Shown in pieces: positions 1 through 8,586 of a stretch of 25,164 bases of DNA. The stretch is from the NCBI GenBank assembly GCA_964547105.1, contig CAZJLO010000029.1:1-25164 (forward strand), given 5' to 3'. This stretch comes from RXOA01 sp964547105 (GTDB lineage: Bacteria > Bipolaricaulota > Bipolaricaulia > UBA7950 > UBA9294). Numbering within the stretch: the stretch's first letter is position 1; each line of letters opens with the position of its first letter. The notes below the pieces were generated by a model that was given only the letters and a program-made list of their open reading frames with translations, was not told the origin of the DNA and did not search any database. The position numbers and the translations under genes were made by a program.

Positions 1-1
1 C

Positions 2-571
2 GGCGAGATCGGCCCCGGAAGCGACGAGAAACTCGTTGCTGTCACCCAACGGTTGATTGACACAGGGTTGATTGGTGGTGAGGAAGTCGGTGTCCTGGGC
101 CTGCTTTCCATCGAAGAGATCATGGAATCTGAGGAGACACGGCTGTGTGGAGCGGATATCCAAGCACGCATCGGAGCTTCGTTTTCCCTGCTGCCGGTGT
201 TCCGCATCTCTGCCACCGGGAACGTGTTGGCTCAATATGCGATTGCTCCTGATCCGGTATCACAACTTGATTCCAGCCTTGAGGCGAAATTCCGACTCGC
301 GGATCCGGGGCAATTTCATGCCCGAGCAACGGCCTCCTACAATCGACGCTTGCCAGATGGCTGGACAGCGCGGGCATCCTACCGTCTTGAGTTAGATCGG
401 ATGTGGAGCACGGCCTCCGAAACACTGCTATCGCAAGCAGCTTCGGCAAGCCTGACGACGCAGATTCTCGGATCTGTGGGTTTGAGTCTTGTCGGGAGTG
501 TGCAGCATGAGCTCGGAGATGAGGAAATCACGATCTCGATCGCCGCGTACGTCGAGGCGGACATCCTGTAA
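2..571 (+). CDS. C-terminal part of a beta-rich, probably outer-membrane protein (5' partial)
   Basis: The reading frame is open from base 2, so the true start lies before the window; a TTG at 53 is only the first possible internal start. About 189 residues are visible. From roughly residue 60 the sequence alternates polar and hydrophobic residues in strand-like blocks (for example FSLLPVFRISATGNVLAQYAI, split by turns, then FHARATASYNRRL, WTARASYRLELDR, ILGSVGLSLVGSVQHEL and ITISIAAYV). This resembles the strands of an outer-membrane beta-barrel, but no family motif is recognised and the last residue is Leu, not the usual aromatic. The stop TAA shares one base with the ATG of the ABC ATPase gene, so the two are probably translationally coupled. 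It may be the envelope component of the exporter that follows; that is inference from position only. Confidence 0.6.
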   Translation, partial: GEIGPGSDEKLVAVTQRLIDTGLIGGEEVGVLGLLSIEEIMESEETRLCGADIQARIGASFSLLPVFRISATGNVLAQYAIAPDPVSQLDSSLEAKFRLADPGQFHARATASYNRRLPDGWTARASYRLELDRMWSTASETLLSQAASASLTTQILGSVGLSLVGSVQHELGDEEITISIAAYVEADIL

Positions 572-1305
572 TGGCCGACCAGGTTGTTCAAGCGGACGGG
601 CTGCGCAAAAGCTTCGGGAAACGTGTCGCTCTTGATGGATTGACGCTGTCTGTGTCACAGGGGCAGCTGTACGGTCTTGCCGGGCCGAACGGGGCCGGAA
701 AGACGACGTTGATCCGGACTCTGTGCGGCCTTCTCCGCCCTGAGGCGGGAGAGGCAAGACTGCTCGGGTGGCGGATGCCAAGCTCCCGCGTCCGCTCGCA
801 GCTCGGCTACATGCCGCAGGATTTCGCAGTGTATGAGGACTTGAGCGTGATCCGGAATCTCGAGTATTTCGGCAGCTTGTACGACCTTCGCCGCTCTCAG
901 GTGCGAGAGCACGCCAACGAATTGCTCGATTTGGTGGAACTCTCGGACCGGCGGCGACAGCGGGTGAGCACACTCTCCGGGGGCATGCGCCGTCGGGTAT
1001 CGCTGGCGATCAGTCTGCTCCATAAGCCACGGCTTGCGTTTCTCGATGAGCCGACAGCCGGGGTGGATCCGAAACTGCGGCGGTCACTCTGGGACTACTT
1101 CAATTCGCTTGCTGAACAGCACGTCACATTGATGGTGACCACCCACTTGGTGGAAGAAGCACAACGCTGTCACATCGTCGGGTTCCTGAACGCAGGTCGA
1201 CTTCTGACCGAAGGAACGCCACAGCAGATCCTCCAGGAAACCGGTGCGAAGAATCTGGACGAGGCGTTCATCGTGTTGCAGGATCGCGGGGAGGAGGCCC
1301 GTTGA
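571..1305 (+). CDS. ABC transporter ATP-binding protein (exporter type)
   Basis: This is a 244-residue cytoplasmic ATPase that energises the permease encoded next. All nucleotide-binding motifs are intact: Walker A GPNGAGKTT at 38-46, Q-loop Gln83, signature LSGGM at 135-139, Walker B LAFLDEP at 155-161, D-loop GVD at 164-166 and switch His192. Length and motifs fit the ABC-2 exporter ATPases (drug, lipid or polysaccharide export subfamilies). The ATG overlaps the preceding stop codon (TAATG), and the gene's own TGA overlaps the permease start by four bases (TTGA), so the three genes form a tightly coupled operon. The exported substrate cannot be told from the sequence. Confidence 0.95.
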   Translation: MADQVVQADGLRKSFGKRVALDGLTLSVSQGQLYGLAGPNGAGKTTLIRTLCGLLRPEAGEARLLGWRMPSSRVRSQLGYMPQDFAVYEDLSVIRNLEYFGSLYDLRRSQVREHANELLDLVELSDRRRQRVSTLSGGMRRRVSLAISLLHKPRLAFLDEPTAGVDPKLRRSLWDYFNSLAEQHVTLMVTTHLVEEAQRCHIVGFLNAGRLLTEGTPQQILQETGAKNLDEAFIVLQDRGEEAR

Positions 1306-2519
1306 AGAGCTTCGCCGTCACAGCAAACGTCTTACGACGAATCATCGGGGATGCAAGAACCCTAGCAATGATCATCATCCTTCCTCTGTTCTTCGTCCTC
1401 CTGTACGGGAATTCGTTCTCGGGATCCTACAACGACCTCTCGATCGTCATTGTCAACGATGATAATGGCCTCGCCTCGGTACGTACCGCCGAGGTCGGCC
1501 GCGTGACGATCGCCGTGAATCTTGCCGACACGTTCGTCAATGCGCTCGACCCCAGGATGTTCCGCGTGTTGTCGGCTGACGATCCCGATTCGGCGGCGGC
1601 CGCCGTCGGTCGCAACGGCATCTGGGCATCGCTCGTGTTTCCGAGAAGCTTCTCCAACACCGTCGTGAATGAAGCCCTCATCGCAAGCGGCGAGCGCCGA
1701 ACAACCTTCGAAGGGGAGATCGTCACGCTGATTCCGTCCGAATCGATCGCTGGGGCGCTGGCGGGATTGGTGATCGATGATTCGAACCCGCTGATTGCCA
1801 AGGCACTGCTTGAGGCCTTCGAGTTGGCATTCAGTCAAGTGTTGATGACGCAGGACTCCTCCATCGCCGCCGATGCTCTGCTCGAGGTTCGGCCTTTGTA
1901 CGACGGTGCGGTCCGCATTCTCGACTTCACTGCACCGGGGATCATCGGCTTCGCATTGACCCTGATTACCGTGCTTCTCACCGCGATGTCGGTGGTGCGC
2001 GAACGCACAAGCGGAACGCTGACCCGTGTGCTCATCGCGCCGGTCAGCGCTTGGGAGGTCACGCTCGGGTACACGATCGCGTTCAGTCTCATCGCCCTTT
2101 TCCAGGCGGCCGAGCTGTTTCTCGCTTCATCGCTTCTGTTTCACGTACGATTCGTCGGCAGTCCCTGGGTTGTCGCTCTGGTGATCGTTCTGTTCACGAT
2201 CACCCTGCAGGGAATCGCCACACTGATCTCTACGCTCGCCAAGAACGAAGCTCAAGCCATGCAGTTTGTGCTGTTTCTTGTCATTCCTTCGATCATGATC
2301 AGCGGGGTGTTCTGGCCGATCGAGACGATGCCGGCAACGATCCGTCCTCTTGCCTACATCAGCCCGCTGACCTACGCCAACGAAGCGCTGCGCAACGTGA
2401 TGCTGACCGGGGCGGGCATTTCCGAGATCCGCTTTCAGCTTGCCTTGCTGGGGGCGTTCGCGCTGGCAATGCTGCTGCTTGGCGTGCTCTCAATGCGCCG
2501 CCAAGCGCACAATGCCTGA
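1302..2519 (+). CDS. ABC-2 family transporter permease
   Basis: This 405-residue membrane protein is the permease partner of the ATPase just upstream. The layout is that of ABC-2 permeases with a large external domain: one membrane segment near residues 20-37, an extracytoplasmic domain of about 170 residues, then a block of five or so helices from about residue 213 to the end, with the typical motif VVRERTSGTLTRVLIAPVSA (a conserved cytoplasmic amphipathic stretch) after the second helix and a YISPLTYANEALR segment before the last one. The start is TTG at 1302, overlapping the ATPase stop; GAGGAGG at 1291-1297 lies four bases upstream and supports this start. Substrate unknown; homologous pairs export antibiotics or lipids. 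Confidence 0.93.
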   Translation: MKSFAVTANVLRRIIGDARTLAMIIILPLFFVLLYGNSFSGSYNDLSIVIVNDDNGLASVRTAEVGRVTIAVNLADTFVNALDPRMFRVLSADDPDSAAAAVGRNGIWASLVFPRSFSNTVVNEALIASGERRTTFEGEIVTLIPSESIAGALAGLVIDDSNPLIAKALLEAFELAFSQVLMTQDSSIAADALLEVRPLYDGAVRILDFTAPGIIGFALTLITVLLTAMSVVRERTSGTLTRVLIAPVSAWEVTLGYTIAFSLIALFQAAELFLASSLLFHVRFVGSPWVVALVIVLFTITLQGIATLISTLAKNEAQAMQFVLFLVIPSIMISGVFWPIETMPATIRPLAYISPLTYANEALRNVMLTGAGISEIRFQLALLGAFALAMLLLGVLSMRRQAHNA

Positions 2520-2544
2520 TCGTTCCACGAGCCGAGCATTCGCC

Positions 2545-3232
2545 TCAGGATAGCGAGGCCAACCCTTCATCTTCGGTTCGCTCCGCCACCGCGTCCGTGG
2601 CCCGATGTTCCAGATAGGCCATCCGCGTGAGGAAGATCGCCAACAGCAGCGCATAGTGACACATCACGGACGGCATCGCACCCTTGGCCATTGGCACAAA
2701 GAACGACGTGATCAACGAAGGCACGACAAACGCAAGCGTCCCGGCAAAGACCTGGCCAATCAGTCGCCGCCGCGGAGCTGCCTCGGTCTTCTTCAAGCCA
2801 TACGCCGAGAAACCGACCATCCCCGCCAGCCCAACCCAGTAGAATGCCGAGTAGAAGAGAAATCGAGGCATTGCGTGCGTGTAGCNNNNNNNNNNNNNNN
2901 NNNATCCAAATCCCCATATCTCCGGCGGCGCCAAGCATCGCACGCGCAGCAGCGGTCGTAACCGTCGATCTTGGTTGACGAAGCTTCGCGATCAACATCA
3001 GCCCAAGAGGAGGAAGCCAGGTGACGGCGATAAAGGCAAGCCTGGGAAGGAAACCCGCTCCCGCTTCATCCATGCAGATCATCGCTTCCAGCAGCTGATA
3101 CGTCGCCAGCAGCAACAGGATCCCACCCGCCAATCGCAGAATATCTCGATCGCCCCGTCTGCGTAGCACCCACCAAGCTGCACCGATCTCAAACACGGCT
3201 GTCGCAATCGCCAACTCGGGCGAATAGCTCAT
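2545..3232 (-). CDS. Polytopic membrane protein of unknown function, interrupted by an assembly gap
   Basis: I do not recognise the family. Two halves lie in different frames on either side of an 18-N run: the N-terminal part (MSYSPEL onward, about 108 residues) has hydrophobic segments around IATAVFEIGAAWWVL, LAGGILLLLATYQLLEAM and LAFIAVTWLPPLGLMLIA, and the C-terminal part has FYSAFYWVGLAGMVGFSAY, FAGTLAFVVPSLITSFF and MCHYALLLAIFLTRMAYL, followed by an acidic tail. I count about six to seven membrane helices. The frames rejoin only if the true gap length is 2 modulo 3, so the frameshift is very likely an assembly artefact rather than a pseudogene. I chose the ATG at 3232, behind a G-rich GGGGGTGGTGGGT stretch; an in-frame ATG at 3355 would add 41 acidic residues. 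The gene converges on the ABC permease with a 25-bp interval. Confidence 0.72.
2886..2903. other. Assembly gap of 18 N
   Basis: Eighteen N bases sit within the polytopic membrane protein gene. The protein changes frame across them, so the number of N is not the true length of the missing sequence. Confidence 0.99.
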
Positions 3233-3390
3233 ACCCACCACCCCCGTTTGTCCGTGCCGCATCCATCGCGGGCTTTCCCCGCCCGCAAGAAGATCCTCTA
3301 ACCCCGCATCCGGCTCACAGGATTCCTCTTCTCCTTCCATGCCTGCCATCTGCATCCTTGTCCGTCAGCCACTCGGAGCCCAATCGTCCC

Positions 3391-3419
3391 TTATTACAGG
3401 AAGTTGTGGATCCGCGCAA
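3391..3419 (-). promoter_or_regulatory. Putative sigma-70-like promoter for the membrane protein gene
   Basis: On the minus strand TTGCGC (3414-3419) is followed after exactly 17 bases by TAATAA (3391-3396). Transcription would start near 3384 and run into the membrane protein gene at 3232. Only the two hexamers and their spacing support this. Confidence 0.4.
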
Positions 3420-3492
3420 GAAGAGAACTCGCACCGTGAGCAGACAGTTGTGGTAAGCTTGCTGAACGGACTCATCAAGTGCGGAGGCATTC

Positions 3493-4896
3493 ATGAGAGC
3501 AGGAAAGGTAATTGCGATCATTCTGGGGACAATTCTAGCGTTGATTGCCGTCGGTGCTCTGATCGGTGGTGGTGTCCTGCTGTGGGCCAATCAGACGCAG
3601 CGCGACCAAGACGGCTTCTTCAACAGTCGAACGTTCTGGCTGTCCGGTGAGGGCTTCGCCATTGTCACGTCGCCCGCCGATCTTGCCGTGCACCCGGGGG
3701 ATTGGTGGACGGCCGAGCCCCCGGCAACGGTGAGGCTTCGCGTTCGGTCTGCCTCTTCCGAGGAAGTTTTCGTAGCCATCGGACCCGCCGAGGACGTCTC
3801 TGCTTATCTCAACGGTGTGGCGCATGACGAGCTGAGGGAGCTCCCGAACCGGTTCCGCGATACCGATGACGCTCTCAAGTCGCGGCCGGGTGCGGCCCCG
3901 GGATCGCTGCCCGCCGAGCAGACGTTCTGGGTGACTTCCATCGAAGGGAGCGGCGAGCAAGTCCTTTCCTGGGATGTAGAATCGGGCAGGTGGTCGGCGG
4001 TCATCATGAACGTCGATGCGACCTCGCCAGTCTCGGTTTCGGTCATCGCCGGCGTGCAGATTCCGATCCTCGGACCGATCGGCGCCGGATTGCTTGCCGG
4101 AGGGATCTTTCTTGCCGCGCTGGCGTCGCTCGTGCTGCTCGCCGCTACGCGCCGTGCGGATCAGATCGAACGCGCGCAACCGGCAACGTCAAAATCCCGA
4201 GGGCCGTATCCGGTGTCTCTGTCAGCGAAGCTGGATCCGAATCTGAGCCCCGCCCTGTGGCTGATCAAGTGGTTCCTCGCGATCCCCCACTTGGTGACGC
4301 TGTGCTTCCTTTGGGCTGCCTACGCGATCTTGAGCTTCTTGGCATGGATCTCCATCCTGTTCACCGGGCGGTATCCCAGAGGCATCTTCGAGTTCAACCT
4401 GGGCGTGATGCGCTGGTCGTGGCGCGTGGCGTACTACGCGTTCAGCGCACTGGGCACCGATCGCTATCCCCCGTTCACCCTGCAAGATGTGGAGTATCCC
4501 GCCCGCCTGTCGATCGCCTACCCTGAGCATCTGTCGCCGGGGCTCGCTCTGGTGAAGTGGTGGTTGCTTGCCATCCCCCACTACATCATCGTCGGAGCGT
4601 TCACCAGTGGCATTGTCTTCTGCGCTCAGGAATCGAACGCCTGGGGAGGGAGCAATCCTGCACTCCAGACCGGCGGCGGACTGATCGCCATCCTCGTTCT
4701 GATCGCCGGCGTGGCGCTCCTATTCACTGGGCGATACCCCAGGGGGATCTTCAATTTGGTGATGGGCTTGAATCGTTGGACATTCCGGTTGTGGGGCTAT
4801 GCCGGCCTGATGACCGACGAGTATCCCCCGTTCCGCTTGGATATGGGCGGAGAGGAGCCGGGGTCGGACGTGGCAGATCCTTCGCTGGCGGACTAG
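3493..4896 (+). CDS. Membrane protein with two DUF4389 domains
   Basis: A 467-residue membrane protein. Residues 5-31 form one helix, followed by an extracytoplasmic beta-rich domain of about 160 residues, a second helix near 195-217, and two tandem DUF4389 units at about 237-340 and 345-455. Each unit has the diagnostic run: a proline-rich helix (WFLAIPHLVTL or WWLLAIPHYIIV), then LFTGRYPRGIF, a conserved NxWxxR-like segment (VMRWSWRVAYY, LNRWTFRLWGY) and a terminal DRYPPF or DEYPPF. DUF4389 has no assigned biochemical role. The ATG at 3493 is preceded by GGAGG at 3483-3487. It stands alone, divergent from the previous gene and convergent with the next. Family assignment is firm; function is unknown. 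Confidence 0.9.
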   Translation: MRAGKVIAIILGTILALIAVGALIGGGVLLWANQTQRDQDGFFNSRTFWLSGEGFAIVTSPADLAVHPGDWWTAEPPATVRLRVRSASSEEVFVAIGPAEDVSAYLNGVAHDELRELPNRFRDTDDALKSRPGAAPGSLPAEQTFWVTSIEGSGEQVLSWDVESGRWSAVIMNVDATSPVSVSVIAGVQIPILGPIGAGLLAGGIFLAALASLVLLAATRRADQIERAQPATSKSRGPYPVSLSAKLDPNLSPALWLIKWFLAIPHLVTLCFLWAAYAILSFLAWISILFTGRYPRGIFEFNLGVMRWSWRVAYYAFSALGTDRYPPFTLQDVEYPARLSIAYPEHLSPGLALVKWWLLAIPHYIIVGAFTSGIVFCAQESNAWGGSNPALQTGGGLIAILVLIAGVALLFTGRYPRGIFNLVMGLNRWTFRLWGYAGLMTDEYPPFRLDMGGEEPGSDVADPSLAD

Positions 4897-4937
4897 GCCG
4901 GCAACAACGGGAGCAGCAAAGCATTGCGGTCATGGAA

Positions 4938-4968
4938 GCGGGGATCCGGCCCCCTCCGGCGTCCCCGC
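4938..4968. terminator. Possible bidirectional hairpin between convergent genes
   Basis: GCGGGGA (4938-4944) pairs with TCCCCGC (4962-4968), and CCGG (4946-4949) with CCGG (4956-4959), closing a six-base loop with a small internal bulge. It lies in the 86-bp space between two convergent genes. No T-run follows on either strand, so it may not be an intrinsic terminator. Confidence 0.3.
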
Positions 4969-4982
4969 GATCCAAATTCGCG

Positions 4983-6005
4983 CTACGGTCCACCGGGGCC
5001 GAACACGGAAGGATGCACTCCTTGCCCGCGTTTGTCGCCGAGGTTCCGTGAGATCTCGTTGCAGTCCTCAAGCTCCTCCGGCGTTAATGCAATCTGGATC
5101 CCGGTTCCGCGGAAGTCGTTGAAGCCGATCGCGTTGTCGAAGATGACCGGGTACGGATCCGCTGCGGGATCGTCTCGGGAATCCGTCAACTCGAACGCCG
5201 CTACATCCACCGCGTCAGGCGTGTCGCTGGTGAGGCTGATGGTGTTGTGAACCACTCGATTTCCACGGATCTCGGCGGCTCCCGCCATTCCCCACCGGAA
5301 GTCCGCATAGAGCACGATCCCCGAGCCGTTGTATCCCCCTCCGTCGTTGGGATCCACGGCCAGTACACCGTGCACTGTGTTGTAGGCAACCACGTTGCCT
5401 GTGACGAATCCACCCGTGTAGTCACCAATCAATATGCCGATCCCTCCACCGTTCCTCGTCCGCAACCCCTCGACCAGATTGTGGCTGATTTGCCACTCAC
5501 ATCCGCACCAGTTCGACACCGCCTGGATGGCGTTGTAGAACGTGCAGTGGGAGACCGTAACCCCGTCCACCGCTGCTCCGTTCATGATCGCTAGATCCAC
5601 TTGAAACGTCAGATGGCTGATCGAGGCACCGTCGCTTCCGGCAAGCATCTTGAATCCCATCACAAGTCCGGCCGGATGCAACGGTCCGCCGTTGATGACC
5701 GCGTTGCCTTCTCCTCGAATCTCGAGCGACTTGCTCACACACGCACCTTCATGGAAACCCGGTCCGACCAAGATCCGGTCCCCATCAACCACCTCAGCGC
5801 TATCGATCGCCTGCTGGATCGTGGCGAAATCGGCCGGCACGCGCCAAGTAACGCACTTCGCCATCGCCGTCAGCGCCTGCTCTGCGGGCGGCCCTCCCTG
5901 GTCGCCCGCCGACGGAAAGAGGTCGGCACACCCACTCAGCGCAACCATTACCACCAACACCAGTCCGACCCAGCCCGTCACGGTTGCCGCTCTTCTCCCG
6001 ATCAT
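4983..6005 (-). CDS. Secreted lipoprotein with a right-handed parallel beta-helix
   Basis: A 340-residue predicted lipoprotein. The N terminus has two Arg, a hydrophobic stretch and a lipobox ending LSGC (Cys26), so it should be lipid-anchored outside the cytoplasmic membrane. The mature part opens with VPADFATIQQAIDSAEVVDG, the standard entry to DUF1565/pectate-lyase-like beta-helices, followed by rungs such as KSLEIRGEGNAVI, GVTVSHCTFYNAIQAV and AEIRGNRVVHNTISL. Five or more Cys are present, including Cys-Gly-Cys near residue 165. I moved the start to the ATG at 6005 because AAGGAGG lies seven bases upstream and the signal peptide begins there; the frame is open further upstream but without a credible start. 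Such proteins often bind or cleave polysaccharide; no catalytic residues can be named. Confidence 0.9.
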   Translation of the reverse strand: MIGRRAATVTGWVGLVLVVMVALSGCADLFPSAGDQGGPPAEQALTAMAKCVTWRVPADFATIQQAIDSAEVVDGDRILVGPGFHEGACVSKSLEIRGEGNAVINGGPLHPAGLVMGFKMLAGSDGASISHLTFQVDLAIMNGAAVDGVTVSHCTFYNAIQAVSNWCGCEWQISHNLVEGLRTRNGGGIGILIGDYTGGFVTGNVVAYNTVHGVLAVDPNDGGGYNGSGIVLYADFRWGMAGAAEIRGNRVVHNTISLTSDTPDAVDVAAFELTDSRDDPAADPYPVIFDNAIGFNDFRGTGIQIALTPEELEDCNEISRNLGDKRGQGVHPSVFGPGGP

Positions 6006-6279
6006 TCCTGAACCTCCTTTTCGCTCGATCCGCAGCACCGTTTGACCCTCCGGCCCGCATACGTCGTCGGATGAAAACGCTTCATCGAGTCTCGCCACTT
6101 CACCGCCAAGCGCCTCCAATCCGACCATCACTCTACGGATCTTATCTCGTGTTGCCAAGCATTCTCTTCCCTTTTCATCGTTTTCTCTTGCCTTCCCCAT
6201 CGTTGTCCTCGACCGGAACGCGTCCGGTGGGATCCGCACAACATGCGCCGGGGCTGTACAATACAGGCTTGAGGAGGGG
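6006..6279. promoter_or_regulatory. Divergent intergenic region between two lipoprotein genes
   Basis: These 274 bases separate the beta-helix lipoprotein (-) from the lectin-fold lipoprotein (+) and must hold both promoters. On the plus strand TACAAT at 6257-6262 is a fair -10 element, with no good -35 at the right distance. No RNA structure or further gene is apparent. Confidence 0.4.
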
Positions 6280-6282
6280 ATG

Positions 6283-6936
6283 ATGCGGAAAGTGGCAGGG
6301 GTGCTGTTGGTTGTTGGCGTGATGGCGTGGGTCGGGGGATGTTTGCCGTTCGATCCGGGGCTCCCGCCCGCCATGCAGTGGATCCTTCTGTACTCCGATT
6401 CGTTCTCGAACAACAACTCGCTTGGCTGGTACCAAGGATACAACAGTGATCATGAGTGGTGGATTGAAGGCGGACGCTATCATGCGTATCTTCCGAATTG
6501 GGATTGGTACGACTACGTCTACAACGATGACAGGACGTACGGCCTGACCGATTTTCATCTGAAGGTCGATACGATCCAAGAAGGGTATACGTCCGACCAT
6601 GCGTGGGGGGTTGTCTTCCGCGTTCAGGGAGAGTCGTTCTATACGTTCGAGATCAGTGAAGACGGGTACATGGGGTTCTTCCGCCACACGCCAGACGGAT
6701 GGGATGATGAGTACGAGTGGCAGCCCTGTACAGCGATCCACGAAAGCGTTCTCACCGACCACATCGAGGTCATCGCCGAAGGACCGAACTTCACGTGCAT
6801 CGTCAACGGGGTTGAGGTTCTGCACGTTCAGGATTGGGCGATCGCCAGCGGATCGATCGGTTTCATCGTCGATACATGGAACGATCCCTATGCTCAGGTC
6901 GCATTCGACAACCTGGAGGTATGGGTCAAGCAGTAG
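6283..6936 (+). CDS. Lipoprotein with a concanavalin A/LamG-like (lectin-fold) domain
   Basis: A 217-residue predicted lipoprotein: Arg-Lys, a hydrophobic segment and lipobox VGGC, then a beta-sandwich-like domain. Features typical of the LamG/DUF1080 type are the opening LLYSDSFSNNNSLGWYQG, the middle FHLKVDT and WGVVFRVQGESFYTFEIS, the strand HIEVIAEGPNFTCIVNGVEV and the closing GSIGFIVDTW, VAFDNLEVW. The mature protein is rich in Trp, Tyr and Asp, as in carbohydrate-binding sandwiches. Two ATG codons stand in tandem at 6280 and 6283; GAGGAGG at 6271-6277 is only two bases from the first and five from the second, so I chose 6283. Ligand and any catalytic role are unknown. Confidence 0.87.
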   Translation: MRKVAGVLLVVGVMAWVGGCLPFDPGLPPAMQWILLYSDSFSNNNSLGWYQGYNSDHEWWIEGGRYHAYLPNWDWYDYVYNDDRTYGLTDFHLKVDTIQEGYTSDHAWGVVFRVQGESFYTFEISEDGYMGFFRHTPDGWDDEYEWQPCTAIHESVLTDHIEVIAEGPNFTCIVNGVEVLHVQDWAIASGSIGFIVDTWNDPYAQVAFDNLEVWVKQ

Positions 6937-7047
6937 CGCTGTGGCTCAAGCAGCGGGTGAGTTCGGCCGGGATGATCGGAACTCCGGAAGCCGGCGCACG
7001 CTTGGGAACGTCGTGTTATATCGGGAGCATCACACGCCGCGATCCGT

Positions 7048-7539
7048 TCACGTCGATTCCAAGACGCCGAAGTAAATGTGAACTCCTGCGCCGACGGTCA
7101 TTCCGATGCCGTAGTTGCCGTAGAACATCCCGAATTCCAGATTCCACGCAAGATGCGGGGCAAACCGAAGTCCGAATTCGATCCCGGCAAGTGCGGAAAT
7201 CGAGTACCCCCTACCTGCCAACGGAATCGACACGCCACCGGCGACGTACAGGTCGACGACGTTGTCATCCAGTGCCCGATAGAGAACTCGCCCTGTGATC
7301 TGTCCGTCTAGGTACTCCGCATCGCCCGAAACGAAGACAATTCCCTCAACGCCGAGATTGGTCGAGAACCAGAATCGTCCACTGATCAGGCCCCCATGCG
7401 GCATGCCGATCTGCATCCCAATCCCCAATCCGCGCTGATCCGAAAGATTCACGACATCCTCGTTCATCTGCTGCGCGATGGTCGTCCACGAAGCGAGCAG
7501 GACCACAACAAGGCACAACGCCGACGCTGTCTTTCTCAT
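7048..7539 (-). CDS. Small secreted beta-barrel-like protein
   Basis: A 163-residue protein with a clear signal peptide (MRKTASALCLVVVLLASW, cleavage probably after TIAQ). The mature 140 residues alternate in short strands with Gly-rich turns: GIGMQIGMPHGGLISGRFWF, LGVEGIVFVSG, GQITGRVLYRAL, VVDLYVAGGVSIPL, YSISALAGIEFGLRF, AWNLEFGMFYGNYGIGM and VGAGVHIYFGV. Size and pattern fit an eight-stranded outer-membrane barrel of the OmpX/OmpA type, but the family is not identified. Its ATG overlaps the stop of the upstream DDAH gene (ATGA), and its ribosome-binding site GAGGAGGGG lies inside the DDAH coding tail, so translation is coupled to a cytoplasmic enzyme, which is unusual. Confidence 0.8.
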   Translation of the reverse strand: MRKTASALCLVVVLLASWTTIAQQMNEDVVNLSDQRGLGIGMQIGMPHGGLISGRFWFSTNLGVEGIVFVSGDAEYLDGQITGRVLYRALDDNVVDLYVAGGVSIPLAGRGYSISALAGIEFGLRFAPHLAWNLEFGMFYGNYGIGMTVGAGVHIYFGVLEST

Positions 7540-8390
7540 GTTTCCCCCTCCTCGCCTGCAACTTCCCCGCGGAGGCCCTCAACGGAATCCTCTTCAACGA
7601 GGTCTGGCTCTCGCTGTTCGCCAGGTCCATCAAGGATCAGACTGCAACAGGTCACCGCACCTTCGGCCTTGGCCAGCTCCGAGACATCGACGGTTCGGAC
7701 ATCAAGGCCACGCTCCGCAAGTCGCTCCAAGGTTCTCGGAAACGCGGTCGGATAAATCACGTGTTCGCCAATGCGGAGAGCATTCGCAGCATGAGGCTCG
7801 GCTGAATCGACATCGATGCACTCGAAGACCTCAAATGGCCGTGCGTCGATCCACATCCGCTGGATCAACAACGTCCTCTCCGCCACTGCACTGACGGCAG
7901 ACTTGAGATGAAGACAGCCGTGTAGATCGACACGGATAACCTCATATCCGAACGGGGAGAGGACCTGGGCAAGTTGCTCGATCCCCGCTTCGCTTGACCG
8001 CGCAGATCTCCCGACAAAGACTGTTCGTCCGATCCTCAGAACATCTCCTCCATCCAGCGTCCCCGGCGCGCGGATGGTCCGGATCGGCCGATAGCGGCGA
8101 AGCGCTGCGTCCACAGACGCTGTCTCTCCTCGACGCGATGCAGCACCGGGACGGGTGATGACAGCGACCTCAGGAACCACCACCGCCACATCTTCGACGA
8201 ACACCGAATCCGGAAAATCCGGTGCCGCGATGACGCGCTCGACTCGACACCCGCAATCTCGTAGAGCGTTTTCATATGCGGCGTGCTGGCTGCGAGATCG
8301 CGGAACATCGATCGGCTGCCGCTCGATCGCCGTCAATTCGCAATCGTTGATGGATTCGCTGACCTCCCGGGTCAGTGCAACGTTCGCCAT
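7536..8390 (-). CDS. Dimethylarginine dimethylaminohydrolase-like amidinohydrolase
   Basis: A 284-residue cytoplasmic enzyme of the DDAH/amidinotransferase superfamily, which hydrolyses methylated arginines to citrulline and methylamines. Family blocks are all present: FPDSVFVEDVAVV at 59-71, TLDGGDVL at 111-118, LHLKSAVS with catalytic His161, and AEGAVTCCSLI with the nucleophile Cys249 or Cys250. TLDGGDVL and TCCS match the eukaryotic-style DDAH signatures. The known family is about 255 residues; here about 28 acidic residues (GEQREPDLVEEDSV onward) extend the C terminus and contain the ribosome-binding site of the next gene. The start at 8390 has an ideal GGAGGTGA three bases upstream. An arginine deiminase-like substrate is the alternative; the DDAH call rests on the three catalytic blocks. 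Confidence 0.92.
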   Translation of the reverse strand: MANVALTREVSESINDCELTAIERQPIDVPRSRSQHAAYENALRDCGCRVERVIAAPDFPDSVFVEDVAVVVPEVAVITRPGAASRRGETASVDAALRRYRPIRTIRAPGTLDGGDVLRIGRTVFVGRSARSSEAGIEQLAQVLSPFGYEVIRVDLHGCLHLKSAVSAVAERTLLIQRMWIDARPFEVFECIDVDSAEPHAANALRIGEHVIYPTAFPRTLERLAERGLDVRTVDVSELAKAEGAVTCCSLILDGPGEQREPDLVEEDSVEGLRGEVAGEEGET

Positions 8391-8472
8391 GAGTCACCTC
8401 CGGGGATCTCACCGTCACTCCCAGCATGCGCTACGCCAAATGCCGTTGCAAGCGATGCTGCTCCGCCTCCTG

Positions 8473-8512
8473 ATTTGCCGGGTCCGCCACAATCCATTGC
8501 GGCCCGGCAAAT
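8473..8512. promoter_or_regulatory. Long palindrome between divergent DDAH and methyltransferase genes
   Basis: ATTTGCCGGG (8473-8482) is perfectly complementary to CCCGGCAAAT (8503-8512). Inside, after one bulged T, CCGC (8484-8487) pairs with GCGG (8499-8502), leaving an 11-base loop. The 14-pair structure sits in the 196-bp divergent intergenic region, 75 bp before one start and 83 bp before the other. It could be an operator for a dimeric regulator or a transcript hairpin; no T-run follows, so a terminator is less likely. Confidence 0.5.
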
Positions 8513-8586
8513 CGCCTCGCTAGGTTGCACAAGCCCGCCTTGGATCGCACACTGTGTTATGCAACCATAAGAGGAGATGGCCAATC

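Noticed and set aside
2567..3232. Pseudogene interpretation of the frame-shifted membrane protein
   Set aside because: The frame change coincides with an N run of arbitrary length, and both halves retain clean membrane helices.
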